A stretch of DNA of 64,000 nucleotides from Sphagnum compactum (taxonomy: Eukaryota > Bryophyta > Sphagnopsida > Sphagnales), in the NCBI GenBank assembly GCA_965153455.1, contig OZ234503.1:14389118-14453117 (forward strand). The letters are read 5' to 3'. Every line of letters begins with the position of its first letter. Positions within the stretch are counted from its first letter, which is position 1. The notes under the pieces are model-generated. The model was given only the letters and a program-made list of their open reading frames with translations. It was not told where the DNA came from and made no database searches. Shown piece after piece: positions 49,512-60,909 of this stretch. The position numbers and the translations under genes are program-made.

Positions 49512-50040
49512 TGATGTCACATACATCACTTTCACATGATGAATTGAATTTATTCATATGGATCTTCATCCAACTCATAGTTAACTCTTAGTTCACTATT
49601 AATTAATTCCTAATTCATTTTTAGTTAATTCCAAATTGACTTTTAGTTAATTTCAAGTTCACTTTAGTTAACTCTTGGTTCACTTCAAATTAATTTTTTG
49701 TTCATTCTTAATTCACACCCAAATTCTTCTAGTTCATTTTTCATTAAAGTTTTGTTGACTCATAATTCATTTTAAATTCATTTTGTAGTTTTACCCTAAT
49801 TAACCTTGTAGTTCACTTGTAAAAAAAAAATTCTTAAAAAGTTTCCCTAGTAAGTGGGCACATGAAAACTTTCATTGAAGCTTCCTTGAGTTAGGTCTCC
49901 GAAGGGGTATAAATAAAAGTGAAATCTCCCATTATTTTTTAATCTATTCAACATCAGTCTAAAATATGATCTTATTCCATAGCTTTGTTATGTTCCTTCG
50001 GAGTTTATGTTTTTACATATTATTATAAAATATAAACAAG
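49512..50040 (+). mobile_element. probable LTR of the Ty3/gypsy element (right copy, end unclear)
   Basis: Starts TGATGTCACAT directly after the polypurine tract. Repeats the layout of the left LTR: degenerate AGTTAACTCTTAGTTCA-type words (49570-49800), GGGGTATAAATAAAAG near 49896, then TTCAACATCAGTCTAAAATA and CTTTGTTATGTTC. Similarity to the left LTR fades after about 50000, where another repeat begins. Confidence 0.55.
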
Positions 50041-50116
50041 TCTATTTGAAAGTCTATCATTCCCCCATATGTATGAAATTTTGTAGCCCAAAATTGTATC
50101 CAATTGTTTTTTTGAT

Positions 50117-51112
50117 GTTTGTGGTGTGAAAAAAATTCACTTGTCACTGGAAACAAGTAACCTTTTGTTTTGTTTTTTATCATTCACTTGAGTGTTTTAC
50201 AATTTGTGGAGGCTATGACACTGATTACATTAATTTATGAAAGAATGATGTTTTGGGATTGGTTTGGTTTGTTGTTTCCTTTTCTTGTGTGTAGTTACAA
50301 TTAGTGTTGGTGATGGGGCAAGGTTGGCGGGTGGCTAAAATCAGTAATCAATATTTGAGAAACTGAATACCAAATTTACATCTTGGTTTTATTACTAAGA
50401 TTGATGTTTTACTTTTGGGGAAAATGTTTTGATGTGAAGATATATATATATTTGAACATTGATCTCCTTGATCTCCATTACATAAGAGACTTGATGATAG
50501 GGTAGATGGAGTTAGCCAAGTCCTTAGAGGCATAAATGAAATAGATGAATGGCTCTAAGGGATCAAATATGGGCATATATGTTTGTGGCATTCATTGTCC
50601 AAGTTAAGTATGTTTAGTGGTTTGTTTGAATTGTGGTTTTGTGCATGCATGGAGATATCAAGTACCTATAATATGGAGTTATGAACAAAGGTGCTAACCA
50701 CTAGAAAAGTACTAGGACATAAAATAGATCAGTTGATGGTGTTAATGGGTGTTTGGGATGTTATGTTTGTTAATGTTTCCCAAATTGTTATTGTAGAAGA
50801 ATCAATGTGGGTTACTATTGTGGATCTATTGTAAACAATATGGGGATTTTGTGTGGGGTTCAAACATTGTATGTCTTGTATGCAACATTATAATATCATG
50901 ATAATCCTATGAGAGGATATCGAAATGGATTTGATCCATCCTATGCCATTAGGTTAGGATTCACAATTACATTAGGTTGGAACACTAATTTAATGAAGGA
51001 GCTTGGAACAACATGTTGTAATTGATGAATCACATTCGTATGCAAATTTGTGTTTCCAAATGATGATGTTTGATGTAGGTGTTATGCCCCTTTTTTTTAT
51101 TACAATATAACT
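50117..51112. repeat. dispersed repeat, copy 2 (~1.0 kb)
   Basis: Same-orientation homologue of 15128-16285, running from GTTTGTGGTGTGAAAA to TTTTTTTATTACAATAT. Divergence by eye is roughly one base in four or five with many small indels. It lies immediately right of the chromovirus remnant, so it may be a nested or adjacent element. Confidence 0.8.
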
Positions 51113-52110
51113 TTAAATTTGATGGGTTGGTATGTTTCAAAATGTTCCAATTATCTTTTAAAATGTTCATTAATGCATATTCAAATTTTTCATTTCAATA
51201 AAAACATGTAGTTAGTTGCGATAATTGAATAGGAGGTTATTGCACCATTGATTCTGAAAGAGATGGAAAATCATCTAAATCTACAGTAATTTTTGAATCA
51301 TTAACTTGAAAAGTACACAAAGATTTAGATATACCATTAACATATTGAATTGGTTCAAAATGTTGAAAAATTATATGCTATATGTAAAGGGATAGACTGA
51401 AAATCCATGCCACATTGAAACATAATGCGTTTTGATAATTTATTCCAAATGTAATTGATAATTTATTTCGAATGTAAATTAGCTTTCATAGATATTCAAC
51501 TATCCAAAATATTGCAGTGAAATCTCCTCACAAACTTCCCATACTGGCACTTAATGTTATTTTTGTCACATATTGATGTTCATTTATGACCATGCCTTAA
51601 TGTAAATCAAACAAAAAACTTGGATTTAAATCTTGAATATGACATTATTGGGTTTTTTAAAATATTTAATAATAAACATTGATTTAAATGTGCCATGTTA
51701 TTTTGCTTCAATTCAAGAAATGATAAATTATTATCCAATAAATAAGATATAAAATCAATAAGATAATTACTTATTTCATATTTGTATGTTGAAACTAGAT
51801 GAAGGCCATATGAATGCAATACATGTTCAAATGATGAATCAACAAGATTTAATAAAAGTGTTTCCATTATTATGAACTTCAATTTAATGGATATTCATAT
51901 AAACAAAAACATGGTTCTCACATAAACACATTCAGAAAAAATTAAATCAATGACTCATTCAAGATTATTTATTTATTATTATTTAGGAAAATTCCTTGCA
52001 TAAAAAAACCCTTTATATTGGAAACATTTTTAGATGAAAAAATTGCTAGCTTTTTAAAAAATTAAATCAAAAAATATTTTTACTAAAAATTTTACATGTA
52101 CTGAAAATTT
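51113..52110. other. AT-rich DNA, no gene seen
   Basis: Very AT-rich. A 91-codon minus-strand frame at 51607-51882 has no recognisable motif and I did not call it. Confidence 0.45.
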
Positions 52111-52114
52111 TCTT

Positions 52115-52510
52115 ACATATTTTCATTGAAAAACTACTTTCATTGAAAAAACTGAATTGAAAAAATCATTTGCATAGAAAAATTGTTTTCATTGAAAAAA
52201 CTATTTACATTGAAAAAAAAAATCATTGGAAAAACTCCTTCGATTGAAAAAAAAATTCATTAAAAAAATTGCTTGCATTGAAAAACTCATTTCATTGAAA
52301 AAATTGCTTGCATTAAAAATTTGATTTCATTGAAAAAACTACTTGTATTGAAAAATTACTTTCATTGAAAAACCCATTTGCATTGAAAAATTTACTTTCA
52401 TTGAAAAAACTATTTCCATTGAAAAATTACTTGTATTGAAAATTTGTTTACATTGAAAAACTACTTGCATTGAAAAAATGGCTTGTATTGACAAAATTAC
52501 TTTGATTAAA
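52115..52510. repeat. short-unit array, TTGCATTGAAAAACTA type
   Basis: About 22 tandem units of 14-18 bp, each centred on CATTGAAAAA with a variable A-run and a preceding ACTTT, TTTG or CTTG. It is a recent-looking AT-rich minisatellite. Confidence 0.9.
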
Positions 52511-53105
52511 TGAAAGAAAAATTTGAGGTCATTTAAGCATGAAAAAAAACCATTATACCCCCTTCTTTCAAACCATATATTTATTTGTTTAAGTGATTTA
52601 AAAAGCTATGGGTAGGAAATTTAAAGCTCTACAAATGATCTTTGAAGTTGCTAAAACATTAGACCAACATATATATATTTTTAACTTTAAAACAAAAATT
52701 GGTTTTTTCATGTTTAAACCTTACATTTTCACCCCCTTCACTTCCATAAACCATATCTTGTTCATTTTTAGGCCAATTCCAATGATTTTTATGACAATAC
52801 ATATGCCAAAAATGGGCTACAAAATATTTTCAATGTTCAAAAGCTATTGACCAATGTGGAGAAAGTTATAAAACTTTATTTGCAAAGGTTTTTCCACATT
52901 CTTGTCTACCTTACTATTTGAAAATTACAATATGTTTTTTTTGAACAAATGCACTTCAAACATTTGATCCCATATTTTTTACCCAAAAAACAAATCCAAT
53001 AGATTATATAAAGACAACTTTTTAATTCTTAGTAACAACATTGTATTCTAGTTTAATATGCAATGGAACACATTGGATTAATGACCAGGTTTTTTTTTTT
53101 TGTTT

Positions 53106-53292
53106 TTTTTTTGGTGCCTAAAGACCACTTGGTGCCCATAAGGTGGTTTTGACCCTAGACTATGAAAGACCATTTGGTGGCCACCGAGTGATTTCTATCT
53201 TGGACTACAAGGGGGACTACCAAAAAGCACTTGGTGGCCACCAAACGGTTTCCATCTTAGAATGATAAGGACCACGTAATGGACCACCTCAA
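53106..53292. repeat. three-unit repeat with GGTGGCCACC palindrome (~52 bp)
   Basis: Units contain CACTTGGTGCCCATAAGGTG, CATTTGGTGGCCACCGAGTG and CACTTGGTGGCCACCAAACG, followed by a TTTCCATCTTGGACTA-like tail. Each core is a near-palindrome. Confidence 0.8.
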
Positions 53293-53469
53293 AAAATTAA
53301 ATGAGCATCCGATTTTCTTCAATGTTAAAAAAACACTTTGAGACTTTTTTTTTCATTACATTATTTTTTAATTTTTCATTATCTTTCCTATGATAATTTG
53401 ATCATGAGATGAACATTAAATTATGTTTGATGTTTTATGTGTAAATTTGAAAAAAACATTAAATGATGC

Positions 53470-54286
53470 AAAAGAAAGGAAAGGAATTCATTTTTTTGAA
53501 TGCAGATTGAACACTTGATAATTTCTTATGTAACTGCAAAAAACAAGCTTGAATAACTTCATCAACAACCTTTGTTAAAATTGTGTAATGTTATGCTTTC
53601 AAATGTTGATTTCCTTTTGATATTATTGTCATATTCTTGATTAAAACCATTGCACATTGGCCTCCATTGTACACCTCAAGAAATTGTTCATATTATGTTA
53701 TGAAATTGTTACAAAGAACAAGAACGTTTTGGTCAAATTCACCTTTTCCATCTACAATCAACAATTGTTTTTCACCTTTATTATCCCCTATTCCTTTTAC
53801 ACCAATGATGATGACATCAATGATAGCAGACTTCCAATTCTGAATAAAACTTTGGAATTCTTTAATGGAATCCATGTGGAAAAACATGGGAATTAACTCA
53901 GGTTGGAATGCAAGAATTGATGACATAATGGTTATCGACTCAATTGCATTAACAACATGCATGTCACCTTTTTCAAAACCCCTTTTCGACTTTGATTCAA
54001 TGCCAAAAAATTTCACCCTCACAAACATGCATTTTTGCAAATGTTATCCATGCATTTTTATATAAGGCAATTTCACCCTCAAAATGATTGTGGTTAAAGT
54101 TACCCAATCTAATAAATCACAATGGAAATATGCATAGCCTAGATCTTCCATGCTTTTATTTACAATTCGATCAAAGGTGCCATATTTATTGAACACTTTT
54201 GTTTCAAATGCAACATCTCTAATTCCAGAATCCAAATCATCCACTACAATAAGTAATATAACTTCCTTCATTGGAACAATAACCAT
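53470..54286 (-). pseudogene. degenerate minus-strand coding remnant, family not recognised
   Basis: Two adjacent open segments on the same strand (54286-54044 and 54040-53693), plus a stop-interrupted continuation to about 53470, read as one degraded protein. Readable parts: VVDDLDSGIRDVAFETKVFN, CMFVRVKFFGIESKSKRGFE, AFQPELIPMFFHMDSIKEFQ and VEDVIQ-like helical stretches. The composition is protein-like, not low-complexity, which is unusual in this AT-rich stretch. I cannot name the family; a transposon-associated protein is likely given the surroundings. Confidence 0.4.
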
Positions 54287-56412
54287 TGTGCAAGAAAAAG
54301 AAGGAAAAACTTACCAAAATGAATTTGAAAATAAACAAATGAAGTAGCACTTGGTAAAACTAAAAGTTGCAAAAGTACACACTTAACAAAACATACATTT
54401 GCAAAAACACATATTTGCAAAGGAAGCAAAAAAAGAAAGACAACAAGCATACAATGTTATATTTATATGGGACAAAAGACCTAACTTAAATCCTAAACCT
54501 AACTTTAAACCTAGCCCTGAACCTTTTATTACTTTATATTGATTTTAAATAATTTTGATTATGGTCCATTTCAACTTAACAATAAAAGGATCATATCCAT
54601 GGTTTGGCAGCTAAATTATGGTTTAATAATGAACAAGACATCAATATCTTTAACATATTATAAATTTTTATTTTAGTAATTTTGACTATGGTAAATATCT
54701 ACCATTAACCATGGATATTAATGAACCATGGTTTGGTGGCTGGATTGTGATTTAATAATGAACAAAACATTAATACCCTTGGCATTTTTTGAATTTTAAT
54801 TATGCACGTTTACACCTGAACCTTAAATGTTTCAACCTAAATTTGAAAGATATTAATACATAAACCTTAAATTTTCTTCCACTATTTAACCATTATTTTC
54901 ATTTCACTCAAATATATTATTATTTGTTAAATGTCAACTTTTACTATCATGTACATTAAAAAGACACACACACACAAAAAGTCAAAATTTATTTATTTTT
55001 CCTTTTTTGATTAGATGTATTAAATGTTCAATTTTAAACAAAATATTGTTTGTTCTTTCTGTTAAATTTTTTAAATAAAATTTTTGTGTTGAAATTTTTC
55101 CATTCTCAAAACTATATATAAAAATTCACCTATAAACCCCAATGTACCCCCACCCAACTTAACAAACTAGTTGTGTTTGCCCATGCATGTTTGTTAGAAC
55201 TTAAAATCATACATGCATATCTCCTATTTTAGGGCAATAATAATATTTTTAAACATAAAAACCAACAACAGTAAAAAAAAGAAATCAATTAAAAATTAAT
55301 TTTGTTATGATTTTTGTTATTAAATCTTCATCAAAGCCTTATTGAAGTTTTAAAAATAACATCAAATTAATTAAAAACATTTATATTCCAAAAAATAATT
55401 TTATATTATTTAAAAATGGACGTTTTTTTTTATTTTAATCAATTCTTGCATAATTTTTCAAATACCATTTTAATAAGATTTAAAGGAATTGAAGCTAATT
55501 ATTTGTATGTTTATCAAACAAATTTAGTTTTAACAATAGTCATATGAATTTTTAATATATTTCATAGTGATATAAAACCTCGTGATACAAAAAGGCAAGT
55601 GACAACCAAAAATAAATAAATGATATAGAGACATGATTAAGTCATTTCTTTGTATCCTCCCTATCTCTTCTCTAGTTTTTAAAATTATTTTATTTTCTTC
55701 TATTGTATTGCCATGATGGGTGGCAGTGTGTTATATTTGGGCCATGAACGCATAATGAAAAAGGTTTGTTTTACACCATTTTACAAGAATCCCTAGAGAC
55801 TCTCTATGTGTATGTGTGTGTTAGTAACGGTAGAAAATACAATGGCAGTTTTAATGAAATGGAAGGGACAACTTGCCACCATGCGGACAATCATGAGGAA
55901 GAGAATAATAAGCAATAAAGGACATGGGGTACTTTGGGAAATTTTCCATTTTTTTTATTTGCTCTCCCTAGGTGTTTTGTTTTGTGATTTTATTGTAAGG
56001 CAAAATTATTGGTCCCTCGAAATTGACTTCATTTCATTATTTTATTTCTCCTTCTTTTCTCTTTCCAATGATAACAATATTTATTTGCACCCTATGAGGT
56101 AATTATGCTACAAGCATAATTGCGACATGTAGGATTCTTGATTTTTTTAAAATTAAGAAATATTTTTTACTTTTTTTTTAATAGTTGTAATACAATTATT
56201 TTAGTTAATGTTTAATTTTATCTTTGTTTAATTATCATAGTCAACATTACTGTTAGGCTAATTGTTGGGCCCCATGTTGGGAATTACTTACAATGAATAT
56301 GAGAGATTTCCCATGCATAATTAATTAATTTAACAAATGATGAACATTTTTCATAGTAATAAGCTCCATTTTTAAAAATCAACAACACTTTGTAGCCATT
56401 GAAAATACAACA
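54287..56412. other. AT-rich DNA, no gene seen
   Basis: Contains short runs such as CCTAAACCTAACTTTAAACC near 54490, which resemble plant telomere-type words but are too few and irregular to call. No gene. Confidence 0.5.
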
Positions 56413-57204
56413 TCCTATATATTAATTCAGTAAGTCCGTCTGTCTGTGACAGGGGTTTTGGGGGGTGGGGGAAGGAGAGGCCGGTGAAGCAGCGGGCGAT
56501 GCCCAACACTACGTCTGTCTGTCTGTGACAGGGCTTGGTCTGTCTTGATTCTGCTGCAAAAACAACACATAGGATATATATATATATAAATATAGGAATA
56601 GGATATGGCAGAACCGGCCGTAGTTGACTGTCTGTCTATGACGGGGGTTTTGGGGGGTGGGGAAGGGAGAGGCCGGTGAAGCAGCGGGCGACCACCACGG
56701 TTTCCGCACCGGCCAGGTGTACAAACCAGGACCTGATCTCCACAAAGCATCGCAACCGTCCGAAGGAATGACGGTCGGATCGCATCCTTCTCCCACCGCA
56801 CCAGAGGCGGATATAAAAACCTTCCCCTCCCCCCCCCCCCCCACTACTGAAAGAACCGGTGGTTATATAGAGGAGCGTGTTTTCGAAAATTTCCAAAACT
56901 TTCGGGAACCAAGGTTCAAAATGTCAGAACCGGGGTTTTGAGTTTTTCACCCCCCTCGGGTAAGGGAGTAAATAGTTGGACTGATAACCTGAGGGTACAC
57001 ACGGCTGGTTCTGATACCCGCACAACGTCGGTCGGGACCACTGCGTTAAGTCGGAATATTGTTTTTATCTGTGGGGATATAAATGCCTTAGGGTGGGACC
57101 CATGAGTGTTATTTTGGGAAAATTTAATATGGTGACCAAACAGAGCGTTCGGGGTGGCTGGAGTGGCGTAGCCACGGGTGTCCGAAGGTCACGGGTACCA
57201 CTAG
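56413..57204 (+). mobile_element. non-autonomous Helitron, 792 bp
   Basis: Left end TCCTATATATTAATTC after A56412. Right end: hairpin GTGGC-GTA-GCCAC (57163-57175), then GTGTCCGAAGGTCACGGG, TACCA and CTAG, then host T. The terminal 27 bases match the end of the large Helitron at 47480 apart from one missing C. Inside, a GC-rich block (CTGTCTGTGACAGGG, TTTTGGGGGGTGGGG and GGCCGGTGAAGCAGCGGGCG) is present twice, at about 56436-56500 and 56628-56690. No transposase. It could be mobilised in trans by the large element's family. Confidence 0.8.
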
Positions 57205-60200
57205 TAACTACATATGTAAAAGATACAAATCAAAAAAAATTCTATGTCCCAGGGGAAAACTAGAAGGATTTTCAATGTCATTCCACATATCAAAGATGCT
57301 AGGAGAATTTGTTACCTTGACTTTCAACCTTTGTAGAAACAAATGAACATGATGATTTCAACTTCATTCTATTTCCATCAATTAGCTTTCACACATATGT
57401 TTGGGTTGAAAATTCACCCTCACAAATCATTATTTTTTGCTAGAATTTTCAACCCCATTTGCTAATTAAAAGTTTAATTGATGTAGGAGACATAAGTCAT
57501 ATTCACTTTTTACCTTGTTAGAAAAATGCTAATTGAACATGAAATTAATCAACAATTATCACATCAATCAACAATCATCAATCCAATATTTTTTGGGCTT
57601 TTTTTTTTCTACACCATCCTACTTAATATTGTTTAGGATTTAAATTGCAAGCAATAATGAAAAGAAAAATGGTGGGAAATTGAAAGTTGAAGTTATTAAT
57701 TAGGTGTTGAATGTACTTTATTCCACCATTCAATAGTAATCCTGCAAAGTTTTTATCTAAACATTTAGAAACAAGATCAACTTGCAAAACATGATTATGC
57801 AACACACATGTTCATCAATGAATATCATAATTTGTCTTGATACAATTTCTTGAATAAATTAACCATGAATATTTTTGTTCCTTTCAAATACCGAACTTGA
57901 ATATTTTCTTTTGGAAGATCTAATTGTGAAATTTATAGTTGATCAAATGGCAATGATGTCCATTTATTCATATGAAATTATCTATTGAATTTGTTTAACT
58001 CAATAAAAACATTGTCTTTTGTTTAAATCAATACTGCACAAACTAATTTTGAAACAATGTTATACATAAGCTTCATAAAAAATATGAAAAAAATAATGCA
58101 AATGCATGAAAAAATAATGCACATGTCAATTTTCAACCAAGTAAATTATAATCAAATGCAAAAAAGAATCCTCTTAAAAAAATACAATTTATCTATGTTT
58201 GATAAATTAATGTAACCCCTTGGACTTGCCAAATGATATTAGTAATAAATAAGAACACATACCAGAAAGTTGATGAGCTTTGGGCGTGTTTTTAAATTTG
58301 TGTAGATTGGGTCCAAGCAATGAAAGTTTCAAAACACATAAAAAAACATAACACATCCTTAAGTGGAAAACCCTCACACCACTTATTTGGAAAAAATGAA
58401 TGAGAAAGAAATTTAGCACAAATTGACAATGTTTAAACTCATCACAGGCTACCCTAAAATAAATATGAATGTGTTGGAGATTATCCTTTGGAAATGTGAT
58501 TGCTTTTGTGTTGGTGTTTTGGTGAGTCTTTTCCAATATTGTAGCCTTTTCACATTAACTAAATTATTTGTAAAAATGTTGAAAATTTCAAAAAAAAATT
58601 GTTAAGGAAAATAGAAAATATGTTGAATGATTGTAGTGACAAAACATTTCAAGGAATTGGTATATTTGGAAAATTTTCATAATTTTTCATATGATCATCC
58701 TTAGACAATTAATTTTACATAATCTTTTGTGTGGTCATCCTTGGACAATTCTAGAGTCAATCCCTTCAAAACGTACTCCATTTCCAAGCTTAATCATCTC
58801 ACTTTTTTTTTACTAACTTTCCTAATAATTATTTAATTCCTTTATTAATAATTATCTCTTATATTTATAACTACCTCATATCCTTTCCTTATCTATGAAC
58901 ATGAACCTAAAAAGACAAATTAATGGGTGCCTTATTATGTCCATGATATTTATATTAGTTCGAATTGAATTTGACATCGAGATAAATAAAAGCTATTGAA
59001 AAACATAGGGGAACATAAGAAGTTGATCGACATTGGTGGTGGTGCCAAGCAACATAGAGCCCGAGTTTAATTCATTTTATTTGAGAGACATATGTTGAAG
59101 CTGCCTTTGTTACTATGTCCCACACTTTTAACACTCATCACAACAATATAGTTGGGAGGTTTCATTCACTTTTCCCTTTGCCCAATGTGGTGGGATTTCC
59201 ACTTGGCATGCATCTTATGTTCAAGTCCAAAAGTCATGCTTTCCTTGGAGCAATCATGAGGAGGGACCTTTCCCTTGCCTTGTTGTGCTTAGGAATTATG
59301 ATCTCAAAACGGGCTTCAATGTTGGTCACATACCCAAGAATAGGTTGTGACTTGTGACATAAAATATCTCTGATCACATACATTCATATGCTCAAGGGAG
59401 ATTCCAACAACAAAACAAATTTTTCAAAAAAAGACCTTTTGTAATATTACTTGCATCTAAAGCCTTCCTAATCAGGGTTTTTTTTTTTTCAATGTTTTTT
59501 CTTTCAATTTTGTGAGGTAGATGGACTTTCTATCCTCCACAAGAGGACATAGCAAAATTTGGCTACATGTCAGAGAAAAAAAAGTTGAATTTTTTAAACC
59601 TATGGTCTAAATATGGTGATTTCAACTTTTTTTTCAATTTCCAAAAATTCCTTTCTACAAGTGGCATCTCCCCCCCCCACCCCCTTTTTTTTCTTGTTGC
59701 AAAGTGGCGTAGTCTACCCCCACAACCCAAAAAAAAAAAACACAAAAAAAGCTTCCTAAGTGTGGAGGAGGGCCTAATTTTAGCACTACGGCAACAATTT
59801 TTTGGATTTTTCCGGAAAATTTAAAGAGAATAATAGACAAAGAAAATACTAAAATTTTGGAAATTTTCTCCAAACTTTAGAAATCAAAAATTTGAAAAAA
59901 AATTTAAAAATTCCCCCTTGGATTCCTTACTCTAGGCCATCCTCACATGGCACAAATAGTAAAACCATGGGCATACTACCACCATGCATGCCAGTAGAAG
60001 TTTTTTCCTTCCTACGTGTAACTGACTGTGGTCTAAAGCAGCGGGGAAGGATGAGGCACGCGTGAGAAGAACAATCCAGGTATCGAGTATCGAGAGCCAC
60101 ACAAACAAGCCTGCTAATCTGATCAATGCTCAAATTATTATCATTATCAACAGTAATTAGGATTAGAAATTTAGGATTAAAGTTAATCGCAAATATATTG

Positions 60201-60225
60201 TAGCAAATATAGTTATTTTGTGAGA
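57205..60225. other. AT-rich intergenic DNA, no gene seen
   Basis: No recognisable coding sequence or repeat. Short poly-C and poly-A runs occur near 59670-59750. Confidence 0.5.
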
Positions 60226-60783
60226 TTAATTAATCCTAGTTAGGATTAGGATTAAGATTACGTTAATCCCGGCCATTTCGCTCATCTGCCATATTTCTGC
60301 TGCAGAAACATCTTGAAGGATTTGTCGATGCTGGTTTCTTGCGTGCTCTGCAACAACAGCAAATAAGTAATGTTCAATGTTCGCCGGATGTGTGCATTTC
60401 TTTGGGTGAAAATTCGACAGTTGTGATGTACCTTTAGCTGACGTTAGTTCGCTCAACTTTGTTTGTTCCTCAAGAGAGACACTGTTACTACTATCCATTG
60501 TTGTTGCTGCTGCTGCGAATAAATCGCAAGTTAGCACAAGAGGCTCGCAAAACACGGTTTCCGGGGTGTCGACGACGAGATCGGAGGTTTGCGACGTAGT
60601 TTCATTGCTGCTGTCTGTTGTTGCTGCTGCGGAGAATAATCGCAAGTTTGTACTAAAAGAGCAAAACAAAGTTTCCGGGTTGTCGACGACGAGATCGGAG
60701 GTTTGCGACGTTGTTTTGTTAGCACGGGAATGCAGTGATTTGTTGTGGAAGCCAAGGTTGTCTTTGTGTTGTATTTTGGACAT
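60226..60783 (-). CDS. possible small protein divergent from FLVB, unrecognised
   Basis: The frame is open for 185 codons from the Met at 60783. An 84-bp intron (60431-60348, donor AAAG|GTACAT, acceptor GTTGCAG) may be removed in frame, joining SELTSAK to EHARNQHRQILQDVSAAE and giving a continuous helical, charged segment. Its N-terminal half has a 39- and 40-residue tandem repeat, TTSQTSDLVVD-PET-FC and then AAATT-DSSN. The repeat copies differ by one whole codon and both stay open, which favours a real coding sequence. No domain recognised. It starts 126 bp from the FLVB start codon on the other strand. Confidence 0.45.
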   Translation of the reverse strand: MSKIQHKDNLGFHNKSLHSRANKTTSQTSDLVVDNPETLFCSFSTNLRLFSAAATTDSSNETTSQTSDLVVDTPETVFCEPLVLTCDLFAAAATTMDSSNSVSLEEQTKLSELTSAKGTSQLSNFHPKKCTHPANIEHYLFAVVAEHARNQHRQILQDVSAAEIWQMSEMAGINVILILILTRIN

Positions 60784-60909
60784 CTGTGTATCGGTGTTTT
60801 TAAGTGTTCGTTGCTGGTGAGAATTGGTGGAATATAGGTAAGCTGAAACGGCTGTTTGGATCGGGTTTTTTGTTCTTGATTTGCGCTTTTGGAAGGCAGC
60901 TAGCTAGCT
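60784..60909. promoter_or_regulatory. short intergenic space between divergent frames, FLVB 5' leader
   Basis: Only 126 bp separate the two start codons, so the FLVB leader must lie here or overlap the upstream frame. GCTAGCTAGCT directly precedes the FLVB ATG. No clear TATA box. Confidence 0.35.

Noticed and set aside
54480-54530. Interstitial telomere-like repeat
   Set aside because: Only a few irregular CCTAAAC-like words occur, with no run of consecutive units.
57330-57430. Second copy of the coding remnant at 53470-54286 (shared TTTCACCCTCACAAA-like word)
   Set aside because: The match is about 15 bases and the flanks do not align, so it is too short to support homology.
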